In this document: positions 6,142 through 15,481 of the stretch, piece by piece | Position numbering within the stretch: position 1 is the first letter of the stretch | Layout of the letters: each line of letters starts with the position of its first letter | DNA from: Planctomycetota bacterium | GTDB taxonomy: Bacteria > Planctomycetota > Planctomycetia > Gemmatales > Gemmataceae | Length of the DNA: 49,108 bases | Assembly: GCA_021807595.1 (NCBI GenBank) | Contig: JAKBCS010000021.1 | Location: forward strand, 1-49,108 | Reading direction: 5' to 3' | Position numbers and translations under genes: made by a program | Notes under the pieces: model-generated | Seen by the model: only the letters and a program-made list of their open reading frames with translations | What the model was told of the DNA's origin: nothing | Database searches by the model: none

Positions 6142-9100
6142 CTATTTTGACGCGGAACCGAGAGGCGTCAGCACCTCCAGCTTCAGATCCTTGAAGCGCA
6201 CCTCCATCGGGCCGCCGGCGTGGATTTGTAGGCCGAAGATGCCGCGACGGGCGAGCTTCGCATCGTTCACATCGACGCACAGCTTGCCGTTGAGATACGT
6301 TCGCACCCGGCCGCCCTCGGCCACAATCTCGTACTCGTTCCAATCGTCGGTCTTGACGTGCTTGTCGCCGGACTTGTCCCACAAGATGCCGCGGCCGTTC
6401 TCTTCGTAGAGCTTGCCCCACCAGCCGGCACCGATGTCCGCTTGGGGGCCGCGCATCTCGCCATCGGGCAGCGATGCACTACGGAACTGTATGCCGCTGT
6501 TCTCCTTATTCGGCGTCAGCTTCGCCTTCACGGTCAGACGAAAATCGTCGGCAACCATATGACTGGTGAGGAAGTTATTGCGTTTCAAGCCGGCGCTTTT
6601 GCCGACGATCTCGCCGTTTTCGACCGACCACAATTTGCGGTCGCCGTCCCAGCCGGTCAGATCCTTGCCGTTGAAGAAATCCTTGGCGTTGTCCACCGTC
6701 GCCAACAGCGGCACTTGAGCGGGATGACGCAGATAGGCCACCAGTGCGCGCACGTCGTCGTCGCGCATCTGCTTGAGCAAGTCGTCGGGCATCATCGATG
6801 TAGGGCTGGGGGAACGCTCGTCAATCTCGTTGGCGGGCACGGTCAATGTCTCGTTGGCGGTGACGACGGTGAGAGCGGCGGGCGTCTCGGCGCGGACGAT
6901 GCCGCTGACGACACGGCCACTTTTAAGAGTGAGAACGGTCATTTTGTAATCGTTGGGGATGACGGCGCTGGGATCGAGGACGTTTTCCAGCAGATAATCG
7001 AGGTTGGCCCGATTCGAGCCGGTGATGTCGGGGCCGACCTTGCCGCCGACACCGTACAGCGTGTGGCACTGTTGGCAAGTTTTAGAGAATACAGATCGAC
7101 CGAGCGACAAATCGACTTCCGGAGCGGGAGCGTTCAGCTTCTTCTTCCACGCGGAGATGAGTTGGACGCGCTCGGCGGGCGAAGTGCGGACGATGCCCCA
7201 CACTTGGGCGATACGTTCGTCCAGCGCCTTGTTGCGCAGATTGCGAAGCTGGCGAACGATCTCGGCGGGTACGTCGGATGCCGTCACTTGCTTCGCCGCG
7301 ACGGCTTCCATCAGCGCTTGGCCGTAAGCGGGGCGCGAGGCCAATGTGCTGAGCGCGTCGCGCTTCTCTTGCGGATCGAGGGAAGCGAACGCCTGCAAAA
7401 TCACATGCGGCGTCTTCGCGTCTTCATAGAACGCCAAGCCGCGCAAAGCAATGGCTCGCAGCGGTCTGTCATCCACGAGACGTTGCAAGACGGAGGCCAA
7501 TTCCTTGTCGTGGGCATCGAGGAGAGCGGTCAGGGCGCTCTGCCTTGCCGCAGGCTCCGCAGCGCGATCCTCGGCCACACGGCGCAACTCGGAGAGAGCG
7601 GACGGATCGCCGAACGTCACCGCCAAGGCCATCGAGCGGCGGCGCACTTCCGCATCCGAGCTACGCGACAACTTCACGAAGACGGCAGGCCACCCTTTGG
7701 GTGTGTCCACGCGACGACGGCCTTTCAATGCCTCTTGCACGCTGCTCAGAATCGCTTGCCGTCGTCCGGTTCCGTTTTCGCTGGACAGTAATTTCACTAC
7801 CAGTTCCAACGCTTCCGGAGTGGACGAGGATGCAATGCGTCGGACCGCGAACGGCAGCAGCGACGGCGACGACTTCGCTTCGGATGCCAACTTGAGGGCG
7901 CGCTCCGGCGACGACTCGGCCAACGGCTCCAGAGCGTACCAATACAAAAGGGGCAAATTGGCGTCGCCGACATCCTCTGGATGCGCCAGCAGCCCTTGCA
8001 GAATGTCCCACCGGAGAGCGAGGGGCAATCGTTGCAGGCCCGACGCCAGATACAGACGCACCATCGGCGAGGGGTCGGCGGAAACAAGCTCGGCAAAGCG
8101 TTTCATCAGCGTTTCGGAAGGTTTGCCGTTCTCCGAGGCCAATTGCACCGCCCACGCGCGGACGGAAGGGGATGTGTCCGACAGAGCCTTGAGGAATCGT
8201 TCCTCGGTCAGTCCGCCAATGACGTGTAGCGCCCACAAACCACGCAAACGGCGCGTTTCATCTTTGTTCGTGAAAGCAATCTTCGCCAACCTGTCTGCGA
8301 CATTCGGCAGCGGAGACGCAGCCGGCAGCTTACGCTGCCGGTTCGCCCGTTCTTGCAACAAGCGGCGCGATTGGCGGACGAACCATTCGTTTTTGTGCAA
8401 TTGCAGATCGACTAAGTCGTTATCGCTCCATTGGGACAGATCGACCGTCGCCGGCTTGGTGCCGCGATACTCGATCTTGTAGATGCGCCCGTTCTCGCGG
8501 TCCCAGATTTTGGGATCGCCGTGATGGCAGGCTTGCTTGTCGTACCAATCGAGGAGGTAGACGTTGCCGTCGGGTCCATAGCGGAGGTTGATGAAGCGCG
8601 ACCAGGCGTCGTTGGCGTGTAGGAAATCGGGACCGTGGGAAGCGACGAATCCAGAGCCTTTGGGACGCAAGACATCCATATTCAGGCGATGGCCGTGGAC
8701 GTTGCCCATGAACATGCGTCCGCGATATTCGTCCGGCCACATCCCGCCTTGATAGAGCATCAAGCCACAATGGGCATGCCCGCCGCCGGCGCTGTCGGAA
8801 CTGTTGTTGCCCGCCCACGGATTGGCCCCCTGCCAATGTAAGTGATCGGCGATGGTTGGAATGTCGGCGTAGGTGTGGGGATTAAAATGCGACCCCGCTT
8901 GTCGCTGGTAGCGGCCTCCTTGAATGATGTGGTAGGCATGTGGGATAACGCAGGCCGACACGAACGCTTGCCCATGCGCGTCGAAGTCCAGCCCCCACGG
9001 ATTACTGGTGCCGTGCGCAAACACCTCGAAAACGTGCTTGGTCGGATGATAGCGCCAGACGCCGGCGTTGATGGGGATGCGGTCCCTGTCGGGCGTGCCG

Positions 9101-10191
9101 GGTTTGCCGACGCGCGAATGGGTGAAGACGCCGTGACAGCCGTACAGCCAGCCGTCCGGCCCCCAACAGAAAGCGTTCAGTGTCTCGTGCGTGTCCTCGT
9201 AGTGCCAGCCGTCGAGCAGGATGTGCGGTTTACCTGCCGGCTTGTCCTTGCCCGGCTCGATAGGTACGAACATCAGATAGGGAGCTGCGCCGATCCACAA
9301 GCCGCCGAAGCCGATCTCCAAACCGCTGACGAGGTTCAACCCTTCCATGAAGACCGTGCGTTTGTCGAACTTTCCGTCGCCGTCACTGTCCTCGAAGATG
9401 AGAATGCGATCTTTCGCATCCTTATCGGATCGTCGAATGGGGTAACTGTACGCTTCGGCGACCCACAGCCGGCCGCGCTCGTCGAGGCAGAACGCGATGG
9501 GTTGTCTTACGTCCGGTTCGCCGGCGAACAGCTTAACGTCGAATCCTTCCGGAACGGTCATGGCTGCCGCCGCCTTCTCCGGCGTCAATCCAGCGTTCTT
9601 GTAGGCATCCGGCGTCGGAGGCCCTTTGCGCTGAGGATACTTGGGCTTTTCGGCGTGAAAGCGAAAATCGTCGAAGTTCACATGCCCCCAATGGCCGGTG
9701 TGCTTATCGACCAGACGAATGAAAATCTCTTTGCCGCGATGCGCGCTCAAATCGACAGCCACGCGCTGAAGGTTCTCCTGCTCGATGCCGGAAGTGCGAG
9801 AGATCAATTCCCCCTTGTCGGCGCGGACCAGTTCGACGCAGGTTTCCGGCCACGGTCCCCCGCCGATAAGGAAGGAAGCCCACGGATGCGTCACCTTGAA
9901 CGGCACGGAGCGCAGCGTGCCTTGCGGTTTGTCACCGTGCAATTCGTAGCTGCCGATCCAGTAATCGCCTTGATGTTGACTCTTCATGTCGCCGCGCCGC
10001 TTGGCTACCGTGTCGCCCTTGATGGGTTGACCGCGAAAAGCTTCCCCTTCGGCAGTCCAATCCTTGAGCGTGCCAGTCTCGAAATCGAGGTTGAGCGGCT
10101 TGCCGTCTGCGCCGACCGGACGCATTCCCTCGTCGGTAAAGGCAGATCCAACGGCGAAAGCGAGAACGGCGAACGCGAAGATAGGACGCAT
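6142..10191 (-). CDS. PVC-type heme-binding protein: dehydrogenase propeller, HEAT repeats, cytochrome c and DUF1080
   Basis: A 1349-residue exported multidomain protein. After a signal peptide (MRPIFAFAVLAFAVGSAFTD), residues about 25-180 look like a carbohydrate-binding beta-sandwich (NLDFETGTLKDW). Residues 205-580 are the membrane-bound-dehydrogenase propeller (VPEGFDVKLFAGEPDVRQPI, then RGLWVAEAYSYP-like text). Residues 630-1000 are HEAT-like helices. A c-type heme site C1039-QQ-C1042-H1043 follows with the PVC-type tail VGPDITGSNRANLDYLLENV. The last 190 residues are a DUF1080 (3-keto-disaccharide hydrolase) domain (FFNGKDLTGW, NSGIQFRS). Known members occur in large numbers in planctomycetes and are thought to act in periplasmic carbohydrate oxidation. 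The substrate is unknown. Residues about 616-625 carry the ANRQRKLP insert described under repeats. The start ATG at 10189-10191 gives the signal peptide. Confidence 0.88.
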   Translation of the reverse strand: MRPIFAFAVLAFAVGSAFTDEGMRPVGADGKPLNLDFETGTLKDWTAEGEAFRGQPIKGDTVAKRRGDMKSQHQGDYWIGSYELHGDKPQGTLRSVPFKVTHPWASFLIGGGPWPETCVELVRADKGELISRTSGIEQENLQRVAVDLSAHRGKEIFIRLVDKHTGHWGHVNFDDFRFHAEKPKYPQRKGPPTPDAYKNAGLTPEKAAAAMTVPEGFDVKLFAGEPDVRQPIAFCLDERGRLWVAEAYSYPIRRSDKDAKDRILIFEDSDGDGKFDKRTVFMEGLNLVSGLEIGFGGLWIGAAPYLMFVPIEPGKDKPAGKPHILLDGWHYEDTHETLNAFCWGPDGWLYGCHGVFTHSRVGKPGTPDRDRIPINAGVWRYHPTKHVFEVFAHGTSNPWGLDFDAHGQAFVSACVIPHAYHIIQGGRYQRQAGSHFNPHTYADIPTIADHLHWQGANPWAGNNSSDSAGGGHAHCGLMLYQGGMWPDEYRGRMFMGNVHGHRLNMDVLRPKGSGFVASHGPDFLHANDAWSRFINLRYGPDGNVYLLDWYDKQACHHGDPKIWDRENGRIYKIEYRGTKPATVDLSQWSDNDLVDLQLHKNEWFVRQSRRLLQERANRQRKLPAASPLPNVADRLAKIAFTNKDETRRLRGLWALHVIGGLTEERFLKALSDTSPSVRAWAVQLASENGKPSETLMKRFAELVSADPSPMVRLYLASGLQRLPLALRWDILQGLLAHPEDVGDANLPLLYWYALEPLAESSPERALKLASEAKSSPSLLPFAVRRIASSSTPEALELVVKLLSSENGTGRRQAILSSVQEALKGRRRVDTPKGWPAVFVKLSRSSDAEVRRRSMALAVTFGDPSALSELRRVAEDRAAEPAARQSALTALLDAHDKELASVLQRLVDDRPLRAIALRGLAFYEDAKTPHVILQAFASLDPQEKRDALSTLASRPAYGQALMEAVAAKQVTASDVPAEIVRQLRNLRNKALDERIAQVWGIVRTSPAERVQLISAWKKKLNAPAPEVDLSLGRSVFSKTCQQCHTLYGVGGKVGPDITGSNRANLDYLLENVLDPSAVIPNDYKMTVLTLKSGRVVSGIVRAETPAALTVVTANETLTVPANEIDERSPSPTSMMPDDLLKQMRDDDVRALVAYLRHPAQVPLLATVDNAKDFFNGKDLTGWDGDRKLWSVENGEIVGKSAGLKRNNFLTSHMVADDFRLTVKAKLTPNKENSGIQFRSASLPDGEMRGPQADIGAGWWGKLYEENGRGILWDKSGDKHVKTDDWNEYEIVAEGGRVRTYLNGKLCVDVNDAKLARRGIFGLQIHAGGPMEVRFKDLKLEVLTPLGSASK
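8322..8348 (-). repeat. Palindromic element, copy 1 (inside the 1349-residue gene)
   Basis: Core CCGGCAGC-TTAC-GCTGCCGG followed by GTTCGCC on the plus strand; on the coding (minus) strand it reads GGCGAACCGGCAGCGTAAG and on. It encodes ANRQRKLPA in frame, at a linker between the propeller and the HEAT region. It is nearly identical to the copies at 12224 and 25488. Confidence 0.8.
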
Positions 10192-10574
10192 GACGGCTCT
10201 CCGAGGCGGGAAGGATGGTACAACGATTTGGATATTGTCTACCGATACGCACCGATGTCAACCGTGTTGGAGACATTGGTACGCCCAATCGTCCCGAATA
10301 GGCCGAGCGATGCGGTCTCGACGGTCGGACGAACGATGCGAGTCGATCTTTTTCGGATTGAAACGACAATCGAGCGAATCGTGCTTTGTACGCGGAGGAT
10401 GGCGCGGTCGAGATGCGCCGAGGCGTGTGCGGCGAGGATTCCACATCGGGTAACAAGGGCTAAAGAACCGAAGAGAAGAGAGGCGAGAGGCGGCTGCTCG
10501 CTCGCCGGCGCGCCTCTCTTCCCGGTGCGCGCCATTCCTGCCGCTTTACCACGATCAATAGGAGACTTTGCACC
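10192..10574. other. Divergent intergenic region
   Basis: A 383-bp gap between the start codons of two divergent secreted-protein genes, so it should hold both promoters. I cannot place promoter boxes with confidence. The frames inside it are antisense or rich in Arg/Ser and show no domain. A hairpin lies at 10475-10520. Confidence 0.5.
10475..10520. repeat. Hairpin upstream of the Cys-rich gene
   Basis: A perfect 10-bp inverted repeat (AAGAGAGGCG / CGCCTCTCTT) around a 26-base GC-rich loop, ending 54 bp before the start at 10575. No T-run follows. It would lie in the 5' leader of that gene if transcription starts upstream. Confidence 0.5.
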
Positions 10575-11573
10575 ATGCGCGTCCCCCTCCCCCTTCAGGG
10601 AGTTGCCGTACTGTTTCTGACCGCGACGCTGGCGGTCGGACAGACTCCCGATTTTACCGAAGAGTCGCCGTTGGATGCGGCTATTCTCGGCTCCACGGAT
10701 TTACTCCGACAAGTTGCCTACGAAAGTGGCCAACCCCTTCTCCTTCTCGCGGTGGACGGTCGGTTGACATCGTTGGACGGCGCGACGACCAAAGAACCAA
10801 CGCGCTTAAAGCCAACTCCGCAGACGCCGCCTAGCGAGAAGGCAACGGCGCTGGAAGGAGAAGTCGTCTCGGAAGGGATTGAATGTCCCGATTGTTTGCC
10901 GTTCGCGGCTCCCGCCAAACACCACAAATGGTTCGGGAAGCTCCATGCACGCAAGGGACAATCCGCGTCTGGAATGCCCGATGAGGCGTGGCAAGACGGC
11001 GGAAGCGGCTGTCTGAGTTGGTACGGCTCGCCGCTCACCGCATACAAGTGGAAACCGCGCGGGCATCTCTTCTGGTCGCACAAGCCGCCCCGCAACGACA
11101 ACGGCTGCTCCTCTTCAGTCTTCGCAAGTCGGTGCGATAGTTGCGGTTGGGGAACGCCGTATCTCGCTCCCGCGCCATCGACAAGCTCGCTGTGCAAACG
11201 TTGTCAGCGCAAGAATGCGCGCGGCCATTCGGATGGATTCGGCGATGGCGGCTGGTTGAACGAGGACGGCATTTGCGACGGATGTGCTATCCCGCAAGAG
11301 AGTCCGAAGCATCGGCTTTGCCGCAAATGCCAACGCAAGAGCGGTCGCGGCTATGCAGGATCAGGCTATCCTTGCTGGCCCGCCTACCCCGTGCCCGGAG
11401 CGAATGTCGAGGACGAGGGCGGCTTCGGTTTTGGTGGCTGTCCAGACTGTGGCAGACACCCCTCACTGTGCCGTTCTCTTCTCCAACACTTCCATCGACA
11501 CAAAGCCCCAGCCTCGAACGCCTATCCGACGATGGGCTACGAATCGTTCTGCGATGGTTGCGTGTCCGAATGA
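10575..11573 (+). CDS. Secreted CxxC-rich protein of unknown function
   Basis: A 332-residue protein that I do not recognise. It has a signal peptide (VAVLFLTATLAVGQ), then an acidic/neutral linker, then a Cys-rich region with at least seven CxxC pairs: CPDC, CDSC, CKRC, CDGC, CRKC, CPDC, CDGC. One unit is duplicated: LCKRCQRKNARG and LCRKCQRKSGRG lie about 50 residues apart. None of the pairs is followed by His, so these are not heme sites. Metal binding by zinc-ribbon-like knuckles or a disulfide-rich fold are the two options. The start ATG at 10575 lies 8 bases after AGGAGA. It stands alone between a divergent cytochrome gene and a convergent zinc-ribbon gene. Confidence 0.72.
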   Translation: MRVPLPLQGVAVLFLTATLAVGQTPDFTEESPLDAAILGSTDLLRQVAYESGQPLLLLAVDGRLTSLDGATTKEPTRLKPTPQTPPSEKATALEGEVVSEGIECPDCLPFAAPAKHHKWFGKLHARKGQSASGMPDEAWQDGGSGCLSWYGSPLTAYKWKPRGHLFWSHKPPRNDNGCSSSVFASRCDSCGWGTPYLAPAPSTSSLCKRCQRKNARGHSDGFGDGGWLNEDGICDGCAIPQESPKHRLCRKCQRKSGRGYAGSGYPCWPAYPVPGANVEDEGGFGFGGCPDCGRHPSLCRSLLQHFHRHKAPASNAYPTMGYESFCDGCVSE

Positions 11574-11721
11574 AAAGGTCGGGTACTTGGATCGGTACCG
11601 AGGAACGTGCGGTCAAGGAAGAGCGGCAATGGGGCGTGCGTTTTGCGGACGCCCCTTTTCGTTATCGAGAATGGGCAGTCCGAGGCGGGACTCGGACTGC
11701 CGGGAGGGGTCGGCCAGGGAA

Positions 11722-11979
11722 CTACCAACTGCCAAGCACTTCCATCGTCAATTGCCCCAAACTTTGCTCCGACACGGACACGGCCTCGCCGCATTCGGTG
11801 CAGCGAATGTTGCCGCAGACGAACAGTGTCGAGAAGATCATGTCTTCAAAGGTTTCTCCGTCGCCAAGGGCATACCACGGACCTTCCTCGGCCATGCGGT
11901 CCAGCACTTCGGCGGCCGGGGCGTCGGGGGATGCCGCGAAGGAACACGAACATTGGGGGCAGAAGAGTTCGACTTGCAT
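11722..11979 (-). CDS. Small zinc-ribbon protein
   Basis: An 85-residue protein starting MQVELFCPQCSC at ATG 11977-11979, with AGGAG eight bases upstream. Four cysteines form two CxxC knuckles, CPQC near the N-terminus and CTEC (IRCTECGEAV) near the middle, plus an extra Cys in each half. This is the pattern of a zinc-binding ribbon. A segment DRMAEEGPWYALGDGETFED separates the pairs. No family function is known to me. An upstream ATG at 12015 would add 12 residues with no ribosome-binding site. Confidence 0.68.
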   Translation of the reverse strand: MQVELFCPQCSCSFAASPDAPAAEVLDRMAEEGPWYALGDGETFEDMIFSTLFVCGNIRCTECGEAVSVSEQSLGQLTMEVLGSW

Positions 11980-12322
11980 GGCGGTACTCCTGTACGACGG
12001 GATGAGTTGTTTCAACGGAAGGACTTAATGCAAGTCGGATACCAATTGCACGATTCTGTCAAGACGATTTATGGCAATTGGTGTAACACACTGTCATAGA
12101 AATGGTTAAAGCGAAAAAAATGTGGCGCTGGAAAACGAGCTGAATGACGAATCGGCGGTCGCTCCTCGCTTTTACAACATTCCAGGGAGAAAAGTACAAA
12201 GCGGTACCAGAAGCGGGCCTCCCGGCGAACCGGCTGCGTAAGCTGCCGGGTAATGCAATCCGGCCAAGAACCCGTTATCATGCAGCGTTGGCTCCTTCGA
12301 TCCGATTTTTGGATGCGCAATC
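11980..12322. other. Intergenic region upstream of recG
   Basis: A 343-bp gap with divergent genes on its sides. It contains one copy of the palindromic element (12224-12251) about 70 bp before recG. Nothing else is supported; the small frames here have no domain. Confidence 0.5.
12224..12251 (+). repeat. Palindromic element, copy 2 (intergenic, upstream of recG)
   Basis: GGCGAACCGGCTGCGTAAGC and on, matching the copy at 25488 in 27 of 28 bases. The one change (A to T) breaks one pair of the palindrome. It lies outside any supported gene, in the presumed leader or promoter zone of recG. Confidence 0.8.
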
Positions 12323-14398
12323 GTGGTCTCGCAGTCTCCTTTGCAGATCCCGCTGGATTCGCTTCCCGGCATCTCGGCTCCGAGGCTTGAGATGCTCGAA
12401 CGGCTCGGCCTGCGCACCGTGGGCGACCTTTTCTTTCACTTCCCGCGCGCCTACGAGGATCTCAACGATGTTCGTCCCATCGGCCTGTTGTCGGAAGCCA
12501 GCATTCAAACGGTGCGCGGCGAAGTCGTGGAAATCGACGGCCGGGAGTTGAACGACGGTCGAACCATCGTCAGCGTCGTTCTCTGCGACGACGGCAAGAA
12601 TTGTCTGGAAGGCGTGTGGTTCAATCGTCCGTTTGCATCCAAGCAATTTCGTTACGGCCAGCGGCTCGCATTCAGCGGCAAGCCGAAGTGGTATCGAGAT
12701 CATTGGCAGATGAACAATCCGCGCGTGCAGATCCTCGACGGCAACTCGGCGAGCGATCCGGGCGTCGTGCCGGTTTATCCGCTTACCGAAGATTTACGAT
12801 CCGATCATCTGCGCGCGTTGCTCCGCGCCTCGCTCGACGCGCATGCGCCGCATCTGGTCGAGGTTCTACCCGAAGCGTTGCGGCGGAAGCACGATTGGCC
12901 CACGGCCGACCGGGCGCTGCGCGATATTCACTTCCCCTCCACGCTGGCGGCGGCGACGCGCGGTAGAAGACGATTTGTCTACGAGGAGTTTCTTATTCTT
13001 CAGCTGGCCCTCGCCCTGCGCCGGCGCGAAGTCCGCGAGGAAGGCCGCGCTCCAATTCTGACGACGACTCCGGCCATCGACGCGCGAATTCGCCGACTGT
13101 TTCCCTTCCGCCTCACCGCCGACCAAGATCGAGCCGTGGCCGACCTGTGCCGCGATCTCTCGTGCGAAAAACCGATGCAACGCCTCTTACAAGCCGATGT
13201 GGGCGCGGGCAAAACCGCCGTCGCCGTGTACGCGCTGTTGACGACCGTTGCCAACAAGCATCAAGCCGCGCTCATGGCTCCGACCGAAGTATTGGCCCGC
13301 CAACACGCGCGCACCCTCGACCGCTATCTCGCCCATAGCCGCGTCCGCCGCCTGTTGCTGACCGGAGCGCTGACGGCGGCCCAGCGGCGCGACGCGCTGA
13401 CGGCGTTGGCCGCCGGCGACATCGATCTCGCGGTCGGAACGCAAGCCTTGGTGCAAGACGATGTGCGTTTCGCCAAGTTGGGGCTGGTGGTCATCGACGA
13501 GCAGCACAAGTTCGGCGTTCACCAGCGGGCGCGCTTCCGCCGTCTGGGCGTCGATCCGCATTATCTGGTTCTAACGGCCACGCCGATTCCGCGCACCGTG
13601 GCCCTCACGGTGTTCGGCGATCTGGACGTGTCCGTCGTTCGTCAACCGCCTCCAGGACGACAGCCCGTGGCCACCCGTTGGGAGCCGGAGGGACAGCGCG
13701 AGCGCGTCTACGCTCGGCTCTGCGAGGGGATGAAACAGGGCCGACAAGCGTATCTTGTTTGTCCCTTGGTCGAGGAATCGGCCTCACTCGATGTGAAGTC
13801 GGCCATTCAGACTCATGCCGAGTTAGCCGAAGGACCGTTCCGCGAATTCCGCGTCGGACTGTTGCACGGGAGGCAAGACGAGGAGACGAAGGCAAAGGTG
13901 ATGGACAACTTCCGGAATCGAGAACTCGATCTGTTGGTCTGCACGTCCGTCATCGAAGTCGGCGTCGATGTCCCGAACGCGACGATGATGGCGATCGAAC
14001 ACGCGGAGCGGTTCGGATTGTCGCAGCTGCATCAGCTGCGCGGCCGGATCGGGAGGGGCGAGACGGCGGGACAATGCTTCCTGTTCGCCAAGCCCTCCGG
14101 CGACGAAGGACGGCAGCGCTTGCGCGTCTTTCTCCGTACCACGGACGGATTCGCTCTTGCCGAGGAGGACATGCGCTTGCGAGGCATCGGCGAGTTTTTC
14201 GGCACGCGCCAACATGGAATCGGCGAATTGCGGGTCGGCAATCTGATCGCCGACGCCGACTTACTCCGCGAGGCGCGCAAAGACGCCTTCGCACTCGTCG
14301 CCGAGGATGCCGCCCTTCGCCGTCCCGAACACGCTGCGCTCCGCGCGCTGGTTCTCGAACGCTATGGCAAGAGTTTGGATCTCGCGGCAATCGGATAG
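12323..14398 (+). CDS. recG: ATP-dependent DNA helicase RecG
   Basis: A 691-residue superfamily 2 helicase that remodels stalled replication forks and Holliday junctions. The wedge/OB domain fills the first 240 residues (LPGISAPRLEMLERLGLRTV, then DLFFHFPRAYEDL). The helicase core follows: Walker A ADVGAGKT with K297, DEQH box at 392-395 (VVIDEQHKFGVHQR), LTATPIPRT, then motif V/VI VIEVGVDVPNAT and QLRGRIGRG. The C-terminal TRG motif region LRGIGEFFGTRQHG is intact. The length matches E. coli RecG (693). The start is a GTG at 12323, before the conserved SPLQIPLDSL; an exact ribosome-binding site is not evident. The gene is alone on its strand, 186 bp before the MCE transport pair. Confidence 0.95.
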   Translation: MVSQSPLQIPLDSLPGISAPRLEMLERLGLRTVGDLFFHFPRAYEDLNDVRPIGLLSEASIQTVRGEVVEIDGRELNDGRTIVSVVLCDDGKNCLEGVWFNRPFASKQFRYGQRLAFSGKPKWYRDHWQMNNPRVQILDGNSASDPGVVPVYPLTEDLRSDHLRALLRASLDAHAPHLVEVLPEALRRKHDWPTADRALRDIHFPSTLAAATRGRRRFVYEEFLILQLALALRRREVREEGRAPILTTTPAIDARIRRLFPFRLTADQDRAVADLCRDLSCEKPMQRLLQADVGAGKTAVAVYALLTTVANKHQAALMAPTEVLARQHARTLDRYLAHSRVRRLLLTGALTAAQRRDALTALAAGDIDLAVGTQALVQDDVRFAKLGLVVIDEQHKFGVHQRARFRRLGVDPHYLVLTATPIPRTVALTVFGDLDVSVVRQPPPGRQPVATRWEPEGQRERVYARLCEGMKQGRQAYLVCPLVEESASLDVKSAIQTHAELAEGPFREFRVGLLHGRQDEETKAKVMDNFRNRELDLLVCTSVIEVGVDVPNATMMAIEHAERFGLSQLHQLRGRIGRGETAGQCFLFAKPSGDEGRQRLRVFLRTTDGFALAEEDMRLRGIGEFFGTRQHGIGELRVGNLIADADLLREARKDAFALVAEDAALRRPEHAALRALVLERYGKSLDLAAIG

Positions 14399-14584
14399 TG
14401 CCTATCCACTAAGCCCGTCTCCCCCGATACTCCGGCGCGGAGGAGTTGAAGTTGTGTTGTCGTTGAGTCGGGAAGGTGTGCCCGTCCGCTCTCGACCGAT
14501 CGGTTGAGAAGGTGTATCGTGATCGCTACGGAATGAGGCGGAAGCGAGACGGCATCGATCGTGCGAAGGAAACGGAAACCCAAC

Positions 14585-15403
14585 ATGAGCGACGTAGCCA
14601 ACGCATCCCATTCGTTGATCGCGTTGCAACAGGTGAGCATGCAATTCGGCGCGCAGAGCGTATTGCACGGCATCGACCTCGACATTCAGCGCGGCCAGAC
14701 CTTGGCGGTGATCGGCGAGAGCGGATGCGGCAAGACGGTGTTGCTCAAACTCATCATCGGCCTGCTGCGTCCGACGGTGGGCCGCGTCTTTTTCGACGGT
14801 AAGAATCTCGAACGATTGTCCGAGCGCGAGTTGACGAGGCAGCGGTTGCGCTTTGGATTTCTATTTCAGGGCGCGGCTCTGTTCGACAGTCTGTCGGTCT
14901 ACGATAATGTCGCGTTTGGATTGAGGGCGTCGGGAGGGAAACCGGAAGCGGAGATCGGCGAGATTGTGCGACAGCGGCTGCAAGAAGTCGGTCTGCCGGC
15001 GGGGGTCGTGAGCAAGAAGCCGGCGGAGTTGTCGGGCGGTATGAAAAAACGGGTTGGATTGGCCCGCGCCTTGGCTCTCGATCCCGAAGTCATGCTTTAC
15101 GACGAACCGACCACGGGACTCGATCCGATTATGACCGATGTGATTAACGAGTTGATCCTGCAAACGCGGCGTCAACATCCTGTGACGAGCATCATCGTCA
15201 CGCACGAGATGAAGACGGTCAACAAGGTGGCCGACCGCGTCGTCATGCTTTATCCGTTAAGTCGGTTACAACCGGGCGAACATCAGATTCTTTTCGACGG
15301 CGCGCCGGAACGATTGCGCGATCGCGCCGATGTGCGCGTGCGGCAGTTCATTGAGGGCGAGGCGGGCGAGCGGTTGCGCGAGTTGTCGCGCCAGCCAGAG
15401 TGA
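14585..15403 (+). CDS. ABC transporter ATP-binding protein, MlaF-like
   Basis: A 272-residue ABC ATPase. Walker A GESGCGKT with K50, Q-loop FLFQGAALFDSLSVYDNVAF (the MlaF/Ttg2A-type wording), signature LSGGMKKRVGLARAL, Walker B VMLYDEPTTGLDP, H-loop IVTHEM. This family powers MCE systems that move phospholipids between inner and outer membranes. ATG 14585 is taken as start; a GTG at 14561 in the same frame is possible. The MCE substrate-binding protein follows 78 bp later, which supports the transport role. No MlaE-type permease is found on either side, so the permease must be elsewhere. Confidence 0.88.
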   Translation: MSDVANASHSLIALQQVSMQFGAQSVLHGIDLDIQRGQTLAVIGESGCGKTVLLKLIIGLLRPTVGRVFFDGKNLERLSERELTRQRLRFGFLFQGAALFDSLSVYDNVAFGLRASGGKPEAEIGEIVRQRLQEVGLPAGVVSKKPAELSGGMKKRVGLARALALDPEVMLYDEPTTGLDPIMTDVINELILQTRRQHPVTSIIVTHEMKTVNKVADRVVMLYPLSRLQPGEHQILFDGAPERLRDRADVRVRQFIEGEAGERLRELSRQPE

Positions 15404-15481
15404 GGCGATGTCCCTCCCATTGCGCCGGCGAGGGATGTTCCTACGAACCCCGTGGACCGGAAGATTGCGCGAGGTGCTACC

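Noticed and set aside
8842-10620. 592-codon plus-strand open frame
   Set aside because: It is antisense to the secure 1349-residue cytochrome gene, has no domain and no ribosome-binding site. GC-rich third positions create such frames.
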